Below, piece by piece: positions 24,069-36,930 of a DNA stretch of 64,000 bases (positions are counted from its first letter, which is position 1; the number at the start of each line of letters is the position of its first letter). The notes under the pieces are model-generated. The model saw only the letters and a program-made list of their open reading frames with translations, was not told the origin of the DNA and did no database searches. The position numbers and the translations under genes were made by a program. The stretch spans positions 1,684,331 through 1,748,330 of the forward strand of contig NC_079150.1 in NCBI RefSeq assembly GCF_945859685.1, written 5' to 3'. This stretch comes from Eupeodes corollae (lineage: Eukaryota; Arthropoda; Insecta; Diptera; Syrphidae).

Positions 24069-26112
24069 CTGGAATTAAATAAAGAAAAAAAGAAAGGAAA
24101 ATAAGATTTAAAAATTTGTGTTTTGCAAAAAAAACATCTAAGAGTTGATTCCTTTTGTTTTAAAATAAATTTCTTCAATTTAGTGTTTGAATTATTAAAT
24201 ATTTTGAGCCAAAGTACTATAAAAAAGGTTTGCTGCGTTTATTATAATTGTTTTTGATTTAATTTTAAATAAAAATTAGGATATTCTTAGTTTTTTTAAA
24301 TACTAACATTGGGTAACATTTAAAACCCGATTCTATTTGAACCGCATTCTAAATTTAACATCCAGGTTAGACACAGCTCATATTCATACAAAATTTGGAA
24401 GCCCTGTTTAGTAAGAAATAGGTTAAAGGTATGTTCTACTACAATTCTATTACAATTTCACATTTTCTTTACATTTTGTCAATTAATTTGTTTATTTTTG
24501 ACGTTTTGTAGATTTTAAAACAGCTTAAACATATTATTTAAACTTTTAAAGTGTCTATTAATAACATAAACTAGAGTTTAGTTCTATCAAAGAACTATAA
24601 ATATGGAATATGGAATCATTGGTTAAAGACAGACATATTTTCCGGAGAATTTTGATGAATTCTAAAAATCAAAATGTTTGCCGAACTTCCCGAATACGAA
24701 ATACAAACTATTTATTCAGCTTTTTAGCTTTGACAACTACGAAAGCAATATTTTGAGTTTGACTGCAGTCTCTTCTTTTTTGGATTTGGAATTAACAACA
24801 TTACAAATCTATTCATATTTTTTCTTTACCGTATTTTATAAAACTTACGTCATCATAAATATGTTTGTCAACTAAAATTATACGGTTTCAATGTTTCAAA
24901 AATTGCTCGTGTTTTCTTTCTCATTTTATTGCTCTCAATTTCCTTGGGTCTGTCGGATGTCATGTTTGTGGTTTTGTGGGTTGTGTGCATTACCAAGTAA
25001 TCTATTTGAACATCGATCATAAACAATAAAAAAGCATAAAACTATTTTTGTCGAGGAAAATTACACAATGCCCTAGAGACTTTTTTCTGTTTTAAATCAT
25101 TTAATTCCGTTACTTTTATTTCACAAACTCATATACTATATTATTATTTATGTTCTCCTCCCCCATTCCCATTACCATTGTATCGTATTGATCTCTTGTG
25201 TATCATTCTATATGCTTGTCTGTTTGAGTTAAATTTAGAAAGAAAAAAAACATAAAACGAAAAATCCAATGAGGCTGAACGGAAATGAACATTTAATAAT
25301 GGCGGAATTTCCATTTTATTTGGGTTGGTACTTAAAGTAGTGATGCTGCCATGACGATTGCCAGTTAAATGGCATTCTCTTATTTTGTCAATGAAATTTT
25401 ATTCATCACCTTATACTCCTTGTCACTATTATCCCATACTCTATACCGTTATCGTCGCATTTTTCTTCTCAGCTCTTATACCCATTTCCCAGAACCGTTA
25501 TCCTTACCTTTTTCTTCTCAGCACTTTTGGTCTCCAACTCTGCAAAGTCTTCTCTTTAAAATTCTGCCATTTCGCACATTACGATTCTACCTTTTACTAA
25601 GTTAAAATTTATAAAATTGAAATTATATATATGTATGTGTTTTTTATGTATATGACACAAACACACAGCCACGTATAGGTACTCGAACGAATATATGTAA
25701 GCAAGTGAAGGCATATTATATGAAGTATAATAATGTACCTTGAGGATGTATTTATAAATTAAATTGATATTATTATTATTTTGTATATATGCGTTGGGAA
25801 TGGCTTTGAGAGTCAAGTGTTTTCAATCGCAAGGGGATTAAGGTAAAGACAGTGTATGTAAAGCGTATCCACAACAGCATTATAAGAATTAAGTACTTTT
25901 CTTTTAGTCTTCCTTCAGTTAAAGTTGTGACTTTTTTTTAAGGATAAGAGAAGCCTTAATTTTTTTGTATTATGGAAACCATGAAAACGACCTTTTTTGG
26001 TTTCCTTAGGTTTCTAAAGAAATTTTGGATATAAGCTTTACTCAAAATGTTAAAGATAGGTAGATAGCTTACAGTTCAATCAATCATTCTAAGAACCTTC
26101 ATTTTGTATCTG

Positions 26113-28024
26113 GGGTGAAATCGGCTAAGCTGATAGTTGACTATCATTTTTTTGACTATCAAATTTGATCGTTTTGCACTTTGTGGTCTGTCTTAGATGA
26201 TTTTAAAATCATCTTTTTTCCTTGAAACTTGGTAACACTTCAAAATATACATACTTCAAACTTGAATTTTGTGTTAAATTCTTATATATTTAATAATAAA
26301 CAACGAAAGATTTTATTTATTTAATAATAAACAACGGAAGATTTTATTTATTTAATAATAAACAACGGAAAAATCGAATCAAATCGATGATTCGATGATT
26401 CGATTTCGATCGAAAACAGGATGAGTTACAGGAGAAATTCCTGACTGTGCAAACGGACTCCATTTACTTTATTGACTCCATGAAGAAGTCAATAAATGGT
26501 GTCAATAAAACCTTAAAAGCCCTTTTTCGGGTCATTGCAAGTAATGGCAGCGTTCGATGTTTCTAGGAGCTGAAGAGTTGCGGTTTGACAAAAACTTTAT
26601 TTATGGCTACTGCCATTGAATAATTCTACTGCCAAAAGTGATATGGACATATCATACATGTAACCCCTGAATTATTAATATTTTTTGTTAAAAGTACATT
26701 TGCATGTTATTATCTTCTTTATTTTATATTCAATATTGTTATAATAAAAAACGAATTATAAATAATTCTAGTTTTATTTTTGTAATTAAATTCAAAATAT
26801 TTGTATTTGCTTTTTTATTTTCTGCCTAAGATGATTTGCCCACAAGTTCATCCTTCATTCCGTTTCGGATTCGAGCTCCTTCATTTGAGTTATATTCCAT
26901 TATGTTTTCCGTCCTCTCAGAAGAAGATATTGCAATATTTTCTGGGTATGGTTCTCTACTGTCTACGCAAATGTTGTGCAAGGCAGCACAAACATTGATT
27001 ATTTAGGCCACTCTTTTTGGAAAATACCGCAGCTTTCTTTGTTCCAAAATGTATCGCCAAAATAGCAAAGTCACCTACAATTTAATCAGTAAGAAAAGCG
27101 TTGCTAAAAACAAAATTTCTTATTATGTATATATAAATACCAAGAGGCCATTATGATGATGTCCCAGCACAATATTCCGTATTAAGTTTATTTCTGGAGC
27201 ACTCTGCCTCCAAACAAAACTGTCGTGAGCGCTTCCACCATATTTCGCATATCTAGAATGAATACTGTTTGATTTTATCTTATGACGATTAATATTTAAT
27301 AACTTACAATTAAAAACTTCCTGTTCAAAAATTATGTTAAATTTCTTTTGGTCGTACCATCATGATATGAGTGCCAATTTTTTTCTTGATTTGAAAAGTT
27401 CGACGAAAACATGCTTACCTCCAGGAATTTGATATTTTTCATAAAAAAAAAGAATTTGGTTCTCTCTGATGCTGAGAGGTTGAACTTAATTTTTACTGGG
27501 CATAGTTTCCTTTGTTAACCACCGGTCCAAAGAAAATTTAATGTCCCTACCAACAGAAGGACAAGAGGAATACGTGTTGAACGTGTTGGCAAATCCAAAA
27601 GTTGTAGGACAGTTGTAAAAGTATCTTTGGATAATCGAAATTTGAATAGAATCTTTTGAAAACACAAATTATTAAATAGTTGCATAACACATTTTTATCA
27701 TTTAATCTCTGTGTAGGTATGTATGTATTTACTTACTTTTCGGTTAGGAGACCAAATATATTTAATTTATTCCTTAAGTTAATGCCGATGAGCCTGACTC
27801 TCTTATTTTCCATTTGATTTGTATTTTCACTTTGGTTTTAAAAACAATTGTACCGGCACAAAAATATTAAGCTAAACACACAAAGAAAACGCGATAAACA
27901 ATACAAAATTGAATCAAATTAACACCCAAATAGGTGTCACTTAAAAAAATGACTATCACCTTACACAGACGTATTTTTTTGATTTTAATAGTCAACTATC
28001 AAAGCTCAGCTTACACGATTCCAC
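26113..28024 (-). mobile_element. PIF/Harbinger transposon with decayed HARBI1-like transposase
   Basis: Inverted ends near 26114 (ggtgaaatcggctaagctga, then tagttgactatca) and 28022 (inverse of tagtcaactatca... agctcagcttacacgattcc) bracket a minus-strand nuclease remnant. That remnant includes GGSAHDSFVWRQSAPE at about 27195-27239 and NVCAALHNICVDSREPYPE at about 26944-26998, two conserved blocks of the HARBI1/PIF DDE domain. Frameshifts separate them. The short plus-strand ORF at 26801-26998 is the reverse of the second block and not a gene. I did not resolve the 3-bp target duplication. Confidence 0.82.
26287..26373. repeat. 31-bp minisatellite, nearly three copies
   Basis: The unit taataataaacaacg(a/g)aag recurs at 26291, 26322 and 26353, giving an exact 31-bp period with one substitution. 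It lies inside the Harbinger element and is followed by a patch rich in aatcga/gattcga. Confidence 0.88.
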
Positions 28025-28337
28025 AACTGGTTTGTGATTTAAAAATCAATATCATGTGCGATTATTATTCATAGTCATTACTGTGTGACTTGCATGAGTT
28101 CTGGACATGAAATTGCAAGTGCGTTACTTTCTTACTTTGTTTTATGTTCAATAATTTTTTTTTACGGAGAGCAGAGGAGTTTTAAATCTGATATCTTTTT
28201 TATATAAGAAAATGCATATGGATTTCTTCTACGAAAATTTAACACAGAATGATATCGTTTTAAAGTCTTTACTTTCACTTATCCACGACATATCGACAAA
28301 CGAACATCAATTTTTACCAATTTTGTGTACTTACTTA

Positions 28338-28860
28338 CATAAGGTGGAGCTACAGTCCTGTGTGAACTAGGGCCTCACACAACAAACTTCTCCATCTAGC
28401 TCGGACCCTAGCTCCTCTTTTTGCCCGGCCCATCCCATCGTATTTCCCGGCTGGCGGTGATGTCTGCTTTATAGCAGTCTAGGGCCTCCGCTAGTTCTTC
28501 GGCCGCACGTGGTCTGTTAAGGGACCTAACAGTCCACGTGCATATCCGAAGCTCGTTCAATAAGTCGAAGAAGCCCTATAAGGTGTTCACTAAGTAGTTC
28601 AACCTTACTGGATCTGTAGACGCCACCGTTGATTCCATCTCGAGAATAAATCCGCTGCCATTTGGATGAGGAGAGGTGCCTAAGTGGAACCACCTCTCCC
28701 CCCTCTCTCGTTTGCTGCCCCCAACAACTTTCCACTGGGGTTGGAACACAATCTCCAGTTGAGGTACTAGGCATTCGATGTTCACCACGGGGAGGTGAGA
28801 GTAGGAGTTGATAGACAGAGGTGGGTTTTTAGAAAAACGTGTGGACGCTTGTGCCCTCTT
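28338..28860 (-). mobile_element. RTE-like LINE: 5' region and endonuclease start joined to the 3' tail
   Basis: The minus strand holds a GC-rich 5' region followed by RICTWTVRSLNRPRAAEELA, then LDCYKADITASREIRWDGPG and a stop at 28408-28410. This is the start of an apurinic-type endonuclease as in RTE/BovB-type non-LTR elements. The Asn of TWNVR is replaced by Thr. Directly downstream comes a 3' tail, GGCCCTAGTTCACACAGGACTGTAGCTCCACC (given as pieces 28345-28378), ending in TAAG-type repeats. Most of the endonuclease and the whole RT are deleted. The tail resembles the SINE tail in this window. Confidence 0.72.
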
Positions 28861-29935
28861 AAATGCACATATCTACCATTTGAACATTTTTCGTACTATG
28901 ATTGATTTTAATTTTTATAAAAAAATGGCTGTTCAATTTTTATGAAATTTTTTTGGAATGTCGAAAACAATTTTCCTTCAAGATAAAATTTGAAGCCAAT
29001 ATCTTTAGTTTTTGAAAAGATATTTTGGTCGAAAATCAATTTTTACCAACTTTTAGTAATTTTTTTTAAGGTTTTTAGTTTTTGTGAGAAAACTGTCAGT
29101 TTGATTTTTCTCAAAACTTCACCTGACAATATTTCTAAAATTCGTACAAAGTATTAATAACAAAGTATTAATATAGCATTTTGTGTAAGAAACAAAAAGT
29201 TTAAAGTCAATATCCATTTTTATTAGCTGTTTTTTTGTTTTTCATTTAATTCGTTTTTTTGTAAAAAAAAGTTTTAGGAATGAATTTTTTTAAAAATTAA
29301 TTAAAAATTAAAAACAATATTTTGCTAATGATTAAATAAGTTTGATATCAATATTTTGTTCCCAATACATTTTTAGCAGAATTTTTGAAGGTTTGTGTTT
29401 AAAAAAAATCGTATGTGAAGAAGTATGTTAAGAATAAAAACTGTTTTGTACTGCATGAAATAGTTTTGAAGTTAAGGCCTTTATTTATTGTCGGTGTATA
29501 AAAGTCGAAAATCAGCCTTTACAAATTGTGTGCAGTATTTTTTATAAAAAACTGTCAATTGCATATTTTTTAAATATTTTGCCAAATGTTAACAAAAATG
29601 TTTTTTACAAGAAACAAACAATTCATTTAGAGCCAAGATTTTGGATTCTGGAATCAATGTTTACCAAATATTAGTAGCATATTTTGTAGGTATTTTTGTA
29701 AGAAAATAGTAACTTTGATTTTCTGACTAGATTGTAAAAACGTTAAGGTGACAAATACTTTCATTTTCAGTATTTTGATTAATAAAAAAACCATTAGTGA
29801 AATTTTTTTGAATTTGTACTAAAATAACCTCACAATGTAAAATATAAAATTTTATTGCAGTTGATAGCGTTATTGGTTCGAGGGGCCAACAATTTTTTTT
29901 TAACTTCAATTATAAAAACCACATGCTCAATTTCT
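28861..29935. repeat. Unclassified ~165-bp-unit repeat block
   Basis: Units contain gaaaagatattt(t)ggtcgaaaatcaatttttaccaac and aaaactgtcagtttgatttttctcaaaa, as in the arrays at 13.2 and 58 kb. The right side has gttgatagcgttattggttcgag, matching the same position in those copies. No coding potential is seen. Confidence 0.65.
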
Positions 29936-30179
29936 TTAAATTACTTTTTGAATGTTTTGATATTATTATCTGTAAAACAAAATTTATTGGAAGACTAAAA
30001 CCTTGTTTCTTAATCCAGAATTCAAACTGAAGGTTTTGGAAAAATGCATTCAAAATTTTGATACAAGAAGTAAGGTAAGGCACCCAGCATATTGGTGTAT
30101 AAGCAATAAGGTGTGTGCTTTGGGGCTAGCTGCCCCGGCCACACCATCGCAAACCGCATATTATCCACATTATTAGAGT

Positions 30180-30860
30180 TAGAGTAGGTAAGAGTATGTT
30201 TTGGGTCTCACGTTTTCGTCCGTCTGCCTGTCTGTTTGCCTGTCCACTCTGCTACAGCCTAAACCATTGAGTCACTAAATTGACTAAACTTGGAAATTAA
30301 GTTATTTTGTAAACAAAAAATAACAGTATACCCTACCCATTCAATTTTTTTGTTTAAAATCAAAAATTCGAATTTTCTCAAAAACGAATCCATAGATTTT
30401 CATTAAATTCTCTCTTAAATTTTGCTTCTTAACTTGCTTCTTTCAATAAAAAAAAATATTTATATTGCTCCGACAGGGTTCGCTTGATAAAACGGTTATT
30501 TTTGTAAGTTTTCTCAATAACTAATGACCTGATTTCAAGAAATTAAATTGTCTTAGGAAAATTGAATGATCGAAAATATCGAATTTTCATTTTTGGATTT
30601 TTAAAAAATATAACAAACATTTTTTCAAAATTCGATATTTCAAAAACGGGTCAATATTTTGTATGGAAAATTAAATGTAAAACATTTATTAATAAGCTCT
30701 AAAGAACTGAATGCTAAGCATATTTTTAAACTTAAATTGAAAAATTTTGTATACATACTCGTATATGCAAAATTAATTTAAAAAAACCCCACTCTAACGA
30801 TTTTCGAAAAAAATCAAGTTTTTTTTTTGATGAATTAAATGACAAGTCTTTGGATACAGA
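30180..30860. repeat. Unclassified dispersed repeat, family 2, copy 1
   Basis: The copy begins with a gtccgtctgcctgtctg run and cctaaaccattgagtcac. It then has aaaaattcgaattttctcaaaaacgaatccatagattttcatt and ends near ataagctctaaagaactgaatgc and aaaattttgtatacat. The same ordered blocks occur at 32935-33480 and 41015-41300, and flanking the core at 13.2-14.6 kb. I see no terminal repeats or ORF. Confidence 0.65.
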
Positions 30861-32934
30861 AGCAAGTTCGTGCAATCTAATCGTGTACTTTTTTCATATG
30901 GCAGAAGAGGTGTTTAGTTTAAATATAGGTACAAAGAGCTATAAAATATTTAAACCCAACTCCAAGATTTCGTAAAAATGGCACAAAACTACTCTTTGCT
31001 TTAAACAAAATAGTTTTGCGCGAATTTTTCAAAACCAATGAAAGTAAATATTTTATTAAAAGTTAAGATTAAGGAACAGCGTTGCTGCTTTCCAAAACCT
31101 TGTGTATGTAATGTTGTAGTCTTGAAATATTTGTTTTCGTTTAAAATCATTTTCTTAATTGCTCCTTCCATCTAAGCCGTGTATACGATAACCCTCCCCC
31201 CCACTTCTTAGCGCCTAATTTATCGTACTCTTGCCGTGTTGTGTTGTTAAACAGAAAAATTATAGATATATTATAAACTAAAAACTTTTTTTTGTTATAT
31301 TCGTTTTTATTTAATTACATCAAACTAAGTACGAGTAGGTACTACTTACAATTTTGTTTCCACTTGGTACAATTAAGTCCTTTTCTCCTTTTTTTATTGG
31401 TTCTTGTACTTGAACGTTTGTGGTGGGTGTTTTTAACTACTATATAACCCTAAAGTAACAATTTAAAGTTTCTTCAAACTTAATTGATTGAAAACTTTCA
31501 TTCATCCCATTTTAACAAGTTATTCTTCGTTTTATTTTTTATTTTTGTTATTGTATATTTTATATAAACACAGAGAGTGTATAAAATAGAAGAAAAGGGA
31601 GTGGTGAGATGTTATTTAAACGAAAGAGCAGCAGTCCTTTTATTGTCCTGCCAGTTCGCTCTATTTTACTTTAGTTGATGGTATATTATAAGCCATTGTT
31701 GGTAATGGCTGGGCAACACAAATATTTTCCCTCAGACATATTTAAGAGGGCCCATAAATTTATCTATAGACACTTCAAACAAAAATAAGCCCTTAAAATG
31801 TATTTATGTCTTTCCTTAATTAAATAATAGAACTATACCTAACTATAATTATTCTTATCTTGTTATGTTTGTATTTTAACTTTAACTTTGGAAAGAGGCA
31901 AGGAACTCGTGTTCGTGAGGGTTGCACAGACAAAAAAAATAAAAAACAATTATAAATCAAACTTGTATACAATTGTTGTTTAAAAGATCTCATCAGAGTT
32001 AAACACAAATAAATCGATTTCAGGGAGATAAATATAAAAAAACGTATATTTTAGAAATTGAAGGAGATGAGCGTGAGATGCGAAAGTAAATTTTTCGGAG
32101 AAAATCTTCAAAGCTACTTTAATGGATGTCTCAAGCATTCCAGAAGGTCCTGGAAGTTACATATTGATTGAGGCCTTTTTATCCTTTTCAAAATATAAAA
32201 ATACCAATATGAAGCTATGTTATTTAATAAAATCTATCTTTTCAACATTTGTTCCCTTTTGACTTAAATAATATAGATTTTCAAAATCAGAAAACGGTGG
32301 ACGCAGTGTTGTCTGCCTTCCGGTTCCGTTAATTTGTTTTTGACAAAATCGATATCTATCTGGATATAGAGGATTTTGCGTGCCAAAAAAATAAAGAACG
32401 ATTCAGCTAAAGAAAAAATTCCCAAGCCACTTCTTGAATTGATTTTTGCCTTTTTATATCCACGTGTTATATTCACCCATAAAATTGTGTTTTTCCAACA
32501 AAAATTAGGCTGTGGTGTGCGTGTTTGTTTTAATACACTATTTTGTGATTATTGTTGTTTTGATTTAATATATTATGGATATAAGAATTGGTATAACATT
32601 CTGTTATTTTTGAATTAGGCTTTAGTTTAAGGATTAACTTGGTCTGTAAATAGAATTTTGATCAGGGATCACACACTTAACATATAGAGGAATTTTTGGA
32701 AACTGCTTCAAAATGTTCTTTAATGTTCTGTAAAGGAGGCTGGCAAAATAAAAATAACTTATTGTACATTAACTTATTTCAATATTTCAAAGGCTAATTT
32801 TGGTTTAAGATTTTTTCCTTGCAATATAAAGGAGCTATTTGGCAAGTATAGGATTCGTAAAAAATGTCAAACTCGAGTTTTTAATCAGTTATGTTTGATT
32901 AAAACCTCGAGTTATGATGAAGAAAATTCGAAAT

Positions 32935-33480
32935 AGTGGGTTTCCAATTCTAGCGTCTGTCTGTTTGTCCGGGGCCCTACAACCCAAGCCATTGGTTGGA
33001 TTGAGTTCAAAATTGCAAATTAAGTTTTTAAGCTAATTTGCGTTGGGCGTTTTTCATTTTTAAGGCGAAAATGATAAGATTTTTTGACCGAAAATGAAAA
33101 ATTCGTATTTCCTCAAAAACGATAGATTTTTTAAAAATGTTCTTACATTTTTGTTCTTAATTTGGCTTCTGTCAATATAAAAAAAATATTTTTGTATGGC
33201 TTCAGAAGGTATCCCTATTGTACCGTTATTTTGGTTTTAAGTTTTCTCAAGATAGTGAACCGGTCTCACTTAATTTTTTTTGCACAAGCTGTCTAAATAA
33301 TATTTGATGATCAAAAATGACATCGTCATATTTTTAATTTTTAAAAAATATTACTTTTTTTCGTCTTTTGGAAATTTAAAACGTATATCAATAAGCTCTA
33401 AGCAACTGCATACCAAACATATTTTTAAACTTATATGGAAAAATTGTATATATGTATGTATGTAATCAAAAAATTATTAA
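32935..33480. repeat. Unclassified dispersed repeat, family 2, copy 2
   Basis: The ordered blocks are gtctgtctgtttgtcc, acccaagccattgg, aaattcgtatttcctcaaaaacgatagatttttt, ttcttaatttggcttctgtcaatataaaaaa, and ataagctctaagcaactgcatacc. This copy is uninterrupted at the point where the 13.2-kb copy carries another element. Confidence 0.65.
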
Positions 33481-33594
33481 AAAAAGCCTCTAATCAAATG
33501 ACGTTTATTTTTATTTTATTTTATTTTATTTTTATAGTAAGAACACACTTAAGGGGATATTACTACCATCATTATGTAAGAACACAATGTGAAC

Positions 33595-34480
33595 GTTATT
33601 GGTTTGGAATTCCTGGATAATGGAATGACTGGGAAAGATAGAGTGTGGTAAGGCATTCCACATCAGCGTAGTACGGCTTGACAGAACGAAGTTATGATTT
33701 ATCTGGATATTTCTCTAAAGAATAAACCGTTAAAATAACGGTAAAAAGGGTGAGACATGAAACTTAACGACGATGTTCAAGCGACGTAAATGATCCAATA
33801 ATGATGTTATTACCAGTCAATATAAATATGCTCTAAGTTCAGTACTGTCCCAGAGGCTTAAGTAAGTTGCAGGAGCACCAGCCAAGAAATGGGAGTTATA
33901 CTTATAACTTACATGTAAATAAGTCTTGTAGATAACAGCAAGATCAAAGGGGGAGGAAAACTTTTTGTTTCGCCTTAGAAAACCCAAACATGGACATCGT
34001 GTGCAGACAGGATATCATTAATAAAAATGAGAATAATAAAGAATAAAGAATAAACCGTTAAAATAACGGTAAAAAGGGTGAGACATGAAACTTAACGACG
34101 ATGTTCAAGCGACGTAAATGATCCAATAATGATGTTATTACCAGTCAATATAAATATGCTCTAAGTTCAGTACTGTCCCAGAGGCTTAAGTAAGTTGCAG
34201 GAGCACCAGCCAAGAAATGGGAGTTATACTTATAACTTACATGTAAATAAGTCTTGTAGATAACAGCAAGATCAAAGGGGGAGGAAAACTTTTTGTTTCG
34301 CCTTAGAAAACCCAAACATGGACATCGTGTGCAGACAGGATATCATTAATAAAAATGAGAAAAAATGTTGGAGACAAAACAGAACCCTGGGGCACACAAT
34401 CTAATACTACTTGTATTGAACGGTCTGACAGGTTATTACTAATCCAATGAAAATGGGATTTATCAACACCGAAGACGTCT
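33595..34480 (-). mobile_element. LINE pseudogene containing a tandem duplication
   Basis: The minus strand reads VVLDCVPQGSVLSPTFFLIF near 34400 (RT motif). Lower down, in both duplicate copies, it reads YNSHFLAGAPATYLSLWDS. At about 33640-33720 it reads NHNFVLSSRTTLMWNALP, a typical C-terminal block of jockey/L2-type LINE ORF2 proteins. The RT core between the first two blocks, including the catalytic Asp pair, is missing. Stops and frameshifts are present. Confidence 0.8.
33717..34361. repeat. Perfect direct tandem duplication, 328-bp period
   Basis: About 317 bp starting at aaagaataaaccg (33717) and ending at ataaaaatgagaa (34033) recurs from 34045 to 34361. I saw no mismatch reading the two copies side by side. 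The junction is an AT-rich aataaag stretch, suggesting slippage or unequal exchange. The identity implies a recent event within an old LINE fragment, or an assembly artefact. Confidence 0.93.
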
Positions 34481-36140
34481 ACAAAATGTACAACATGCCT
34501 TAGAAAATGTTTCTACTTCCTTATTTTTTCTCTTAAAAGATAAGAAATTTTTAACTTTCAAACCCAGATAAATTCATTTGAAAATGAAATAAAATCAATC
34601 TATGTCTTTTATTAGGACTATAGAATTTGATCTAAACATTAGTTTACGCAAAACATTCATTTCTAAACCTCAAGTCTGATTATTACTGTCACATCGACAC
34701 AATTTAATTACTGTGACTTTTGAAGATTTTCTACTCAAGTAAGAAGTATCTGTGTTTTGTGTTTCATAATGACTGGTGTTCTAAGGCCAACAGTCTACTG
34801 GTTCTTTCTGCTGATGCGTTCTTATACGAGAAATCACATCACATTACATCCAACATTCAACATATTTCTAAGCGAAGCTCACGCATTCACTTAAAAAACA
34901 TAACAACACATTAGGACAGAAAGCAAAAACCTGAACATTTAGAAAATGGAAAATGTTTGTTCGAAATTTAAATAATAATACAACCGCTGCCGCCCTCTTC
35001 CTTTTTATTTCCTTTGTACCATCTCGCGGTGGCCCAGAGATGCAAGAATGGGATATAAATATAAATTCTGAAAACAAGTAGTATGTATCTATACTTGAAA
35101 ATGGAATGCGCTGAAAACGCTGCGTATATTTGGGCTCATTCGAATGCAAATGTTTCATTAATCCCGTGTGTCGTTTTTTTATTTGAAGCATTCTGCTTCT
35201 GCTTCTGATGGTGTAGAAGGTGTAGGTGTTTGTTAAGTATTCTCAATAGATTCAGATGACGGAGATTTCTGCTAGAGCTCGCCCTGAACCCTGCCACTCA
35301 CCGTCATCGAATCCCAACTGCGAAGGGATTTGTCCTCTGCGCCATCAGCGACAAAAAAAACAACATTCATGAATCACTCATAAAAATGTAAATGTGCTTT
35401 GAGTGGTGAGTGTGTGTATTGGAGATTTTGATATTTTTTATATTTTTGTTTGTATTCCTTGCCTCTTTTTAAGCTTAAAGGTTGAAATTGGACTCGTTTC
35501 TTTTTTTTTAGTATCAGAATAAGACGACGCAATCCAGAATCCTCATCATCCTTAAAAAGGGACAAGAAGACAAATAAAAACCGGGGTCGCTGTGCAAAAA
35601 GGGATTACAGCTACGGTTGCTTGGTAGTGGAACAACTGGATTTATGGATTTGTTTGTTTTTGATGAGTGCAGATTCCGGTATCAGGTGTGTACACAAAAG
35701 TTGCACGTAATGCTAGATATCCCTTTTTGGACAGATCAGCTTTTTTCAGAAAATGAAATAGAAACTGCAGCGAAATAGAGCAACATATTAGCCTAAGCAC
35801 AAAACTGTTTATAAAGACTTTCACTATACCATGGCAACCAGCCCCCTTTAAGTCGAGTTGAAAATGTGCAGTTTTGGATAATTTGTTCTACGAACCTTTA
35901 CCTATACTTATCTTTACTATATTCATATGAGGATAAATGTATGATGCGGAGTCAATTTCGATTTATTTAAAGAGAACAATTCAAAATTCTCAAGAAAAAA
36001 TATCTGTTGTAATGACAAAAATCCCAGTAATTCCAAAAACATAAAGCTGAACTTTTAGATTATTTGTTAAAATATGTAAAATAAGATAGCTGAGTGCAGG
36101 GCAATTTGTTTGATTTGAACAAAAACATAAATTCAAGATA

Positions 36141-36930
36141 TACACTCCGCTTCAACTAAATACATACACAAAATTTTAAAATTTGTCCTTTTCTTCCAAA
36201 TATTGATGGGTGTTTTGCCATCTGCTGGTGCTTACTCCCTTAGGATGTTAAGAAAAGTTTTTCTTTTGTCCACTTGCAAAGCTTTCTGCTAGGAAAAATT
36301 GATGGTACTAGCCATCCGCAAGTATATTTAATAATATTGAGATCAGATGAGTATTGCAGTTATTGAAGGAATTGCAAATTTTGCTCCTCTGCTCAAACTT
36401 TTATTATGCGTACCGAATGAATAGGGGCGTTATCATGTTGGTAAGTTTATGGGTAGACAAATTTAAGAAAATTTCTTTCCAAGATTCCTTTATATATACA
36501 CAGCTGCAGTGATTCTGGATTTATCGAATTCAACCTTAATTGTTCCATAATAACTGAAAGCTTTCAATTTAACAAAGCCCAGTTGTGATGAAGCTTTCAA
36601 CACCTTTTTATTTTCTATGTATGTAATTTACAGGATACTTCTTCAAGATTATTTGAGTTTTAAAAACTTTTATTGCACAACTTGTATCATAAGTTTAAGA
36701 CAGCTTGAATTTTAATACCCCTTAAAACTGTTGAAAGACCCACGTTTACGCCAGTTTTTTGTGTTACGTTTGCCCAAGAATCACAAGCATCAGATGCAAA
36801 CCTTAAAATTGCTTGTCTTCAAGCTGCCTTTGCTGCGGTTTTTTCCAACCCTTTTTCATGTTTTTTCTGCACCAATCTTTTGTTCTTAAGTAAAATTAAA
36901 AGCCATTTAAGCTTTGGTTAATTTGACCAT
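36141..36930 (-). mobile_element. Tc1-like transposon pseudogene
   Basis: The minus strand contains QHDNAPIHSVRIIKV near 36400-36440, then frames giving SSDLNIIKYTCGWLVPSIF, where active Tc1 transposases have SPDLNIIEN. The catalytic Glu position is Lys here. The edge at 36141 is TACACTCCGCTTCAACTAAATAC, preceded by TA. The N-terminal part is strongly degraded, and I did not find the other inverted end exactly. Confidence 0.75.

Noticed and set aside
25358..25605. Two overlapping plus-strand ORFs of about 80 codons
   Set aside because: No recognisable motif, hydrophobic low-complexity composition, and two overlapping frames of similar length. They look random.
28526..28788. Two overlapping minus-strand ORFs of 82 and 70 codons
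   Set aside because: They lie in the GC-rich 5' region of the RTE-like LINE. The endonuclease homology is in a different frame (28408-28557).
35280..35380. Minus-strand start-like frame MNVVFFVADGAED... ending at a GTGAGT donor-like site
   Set aside because: It has no homology and no compatible downstream exon, and sits in the middle of the dpr gene. It is likely chance in this sequence.
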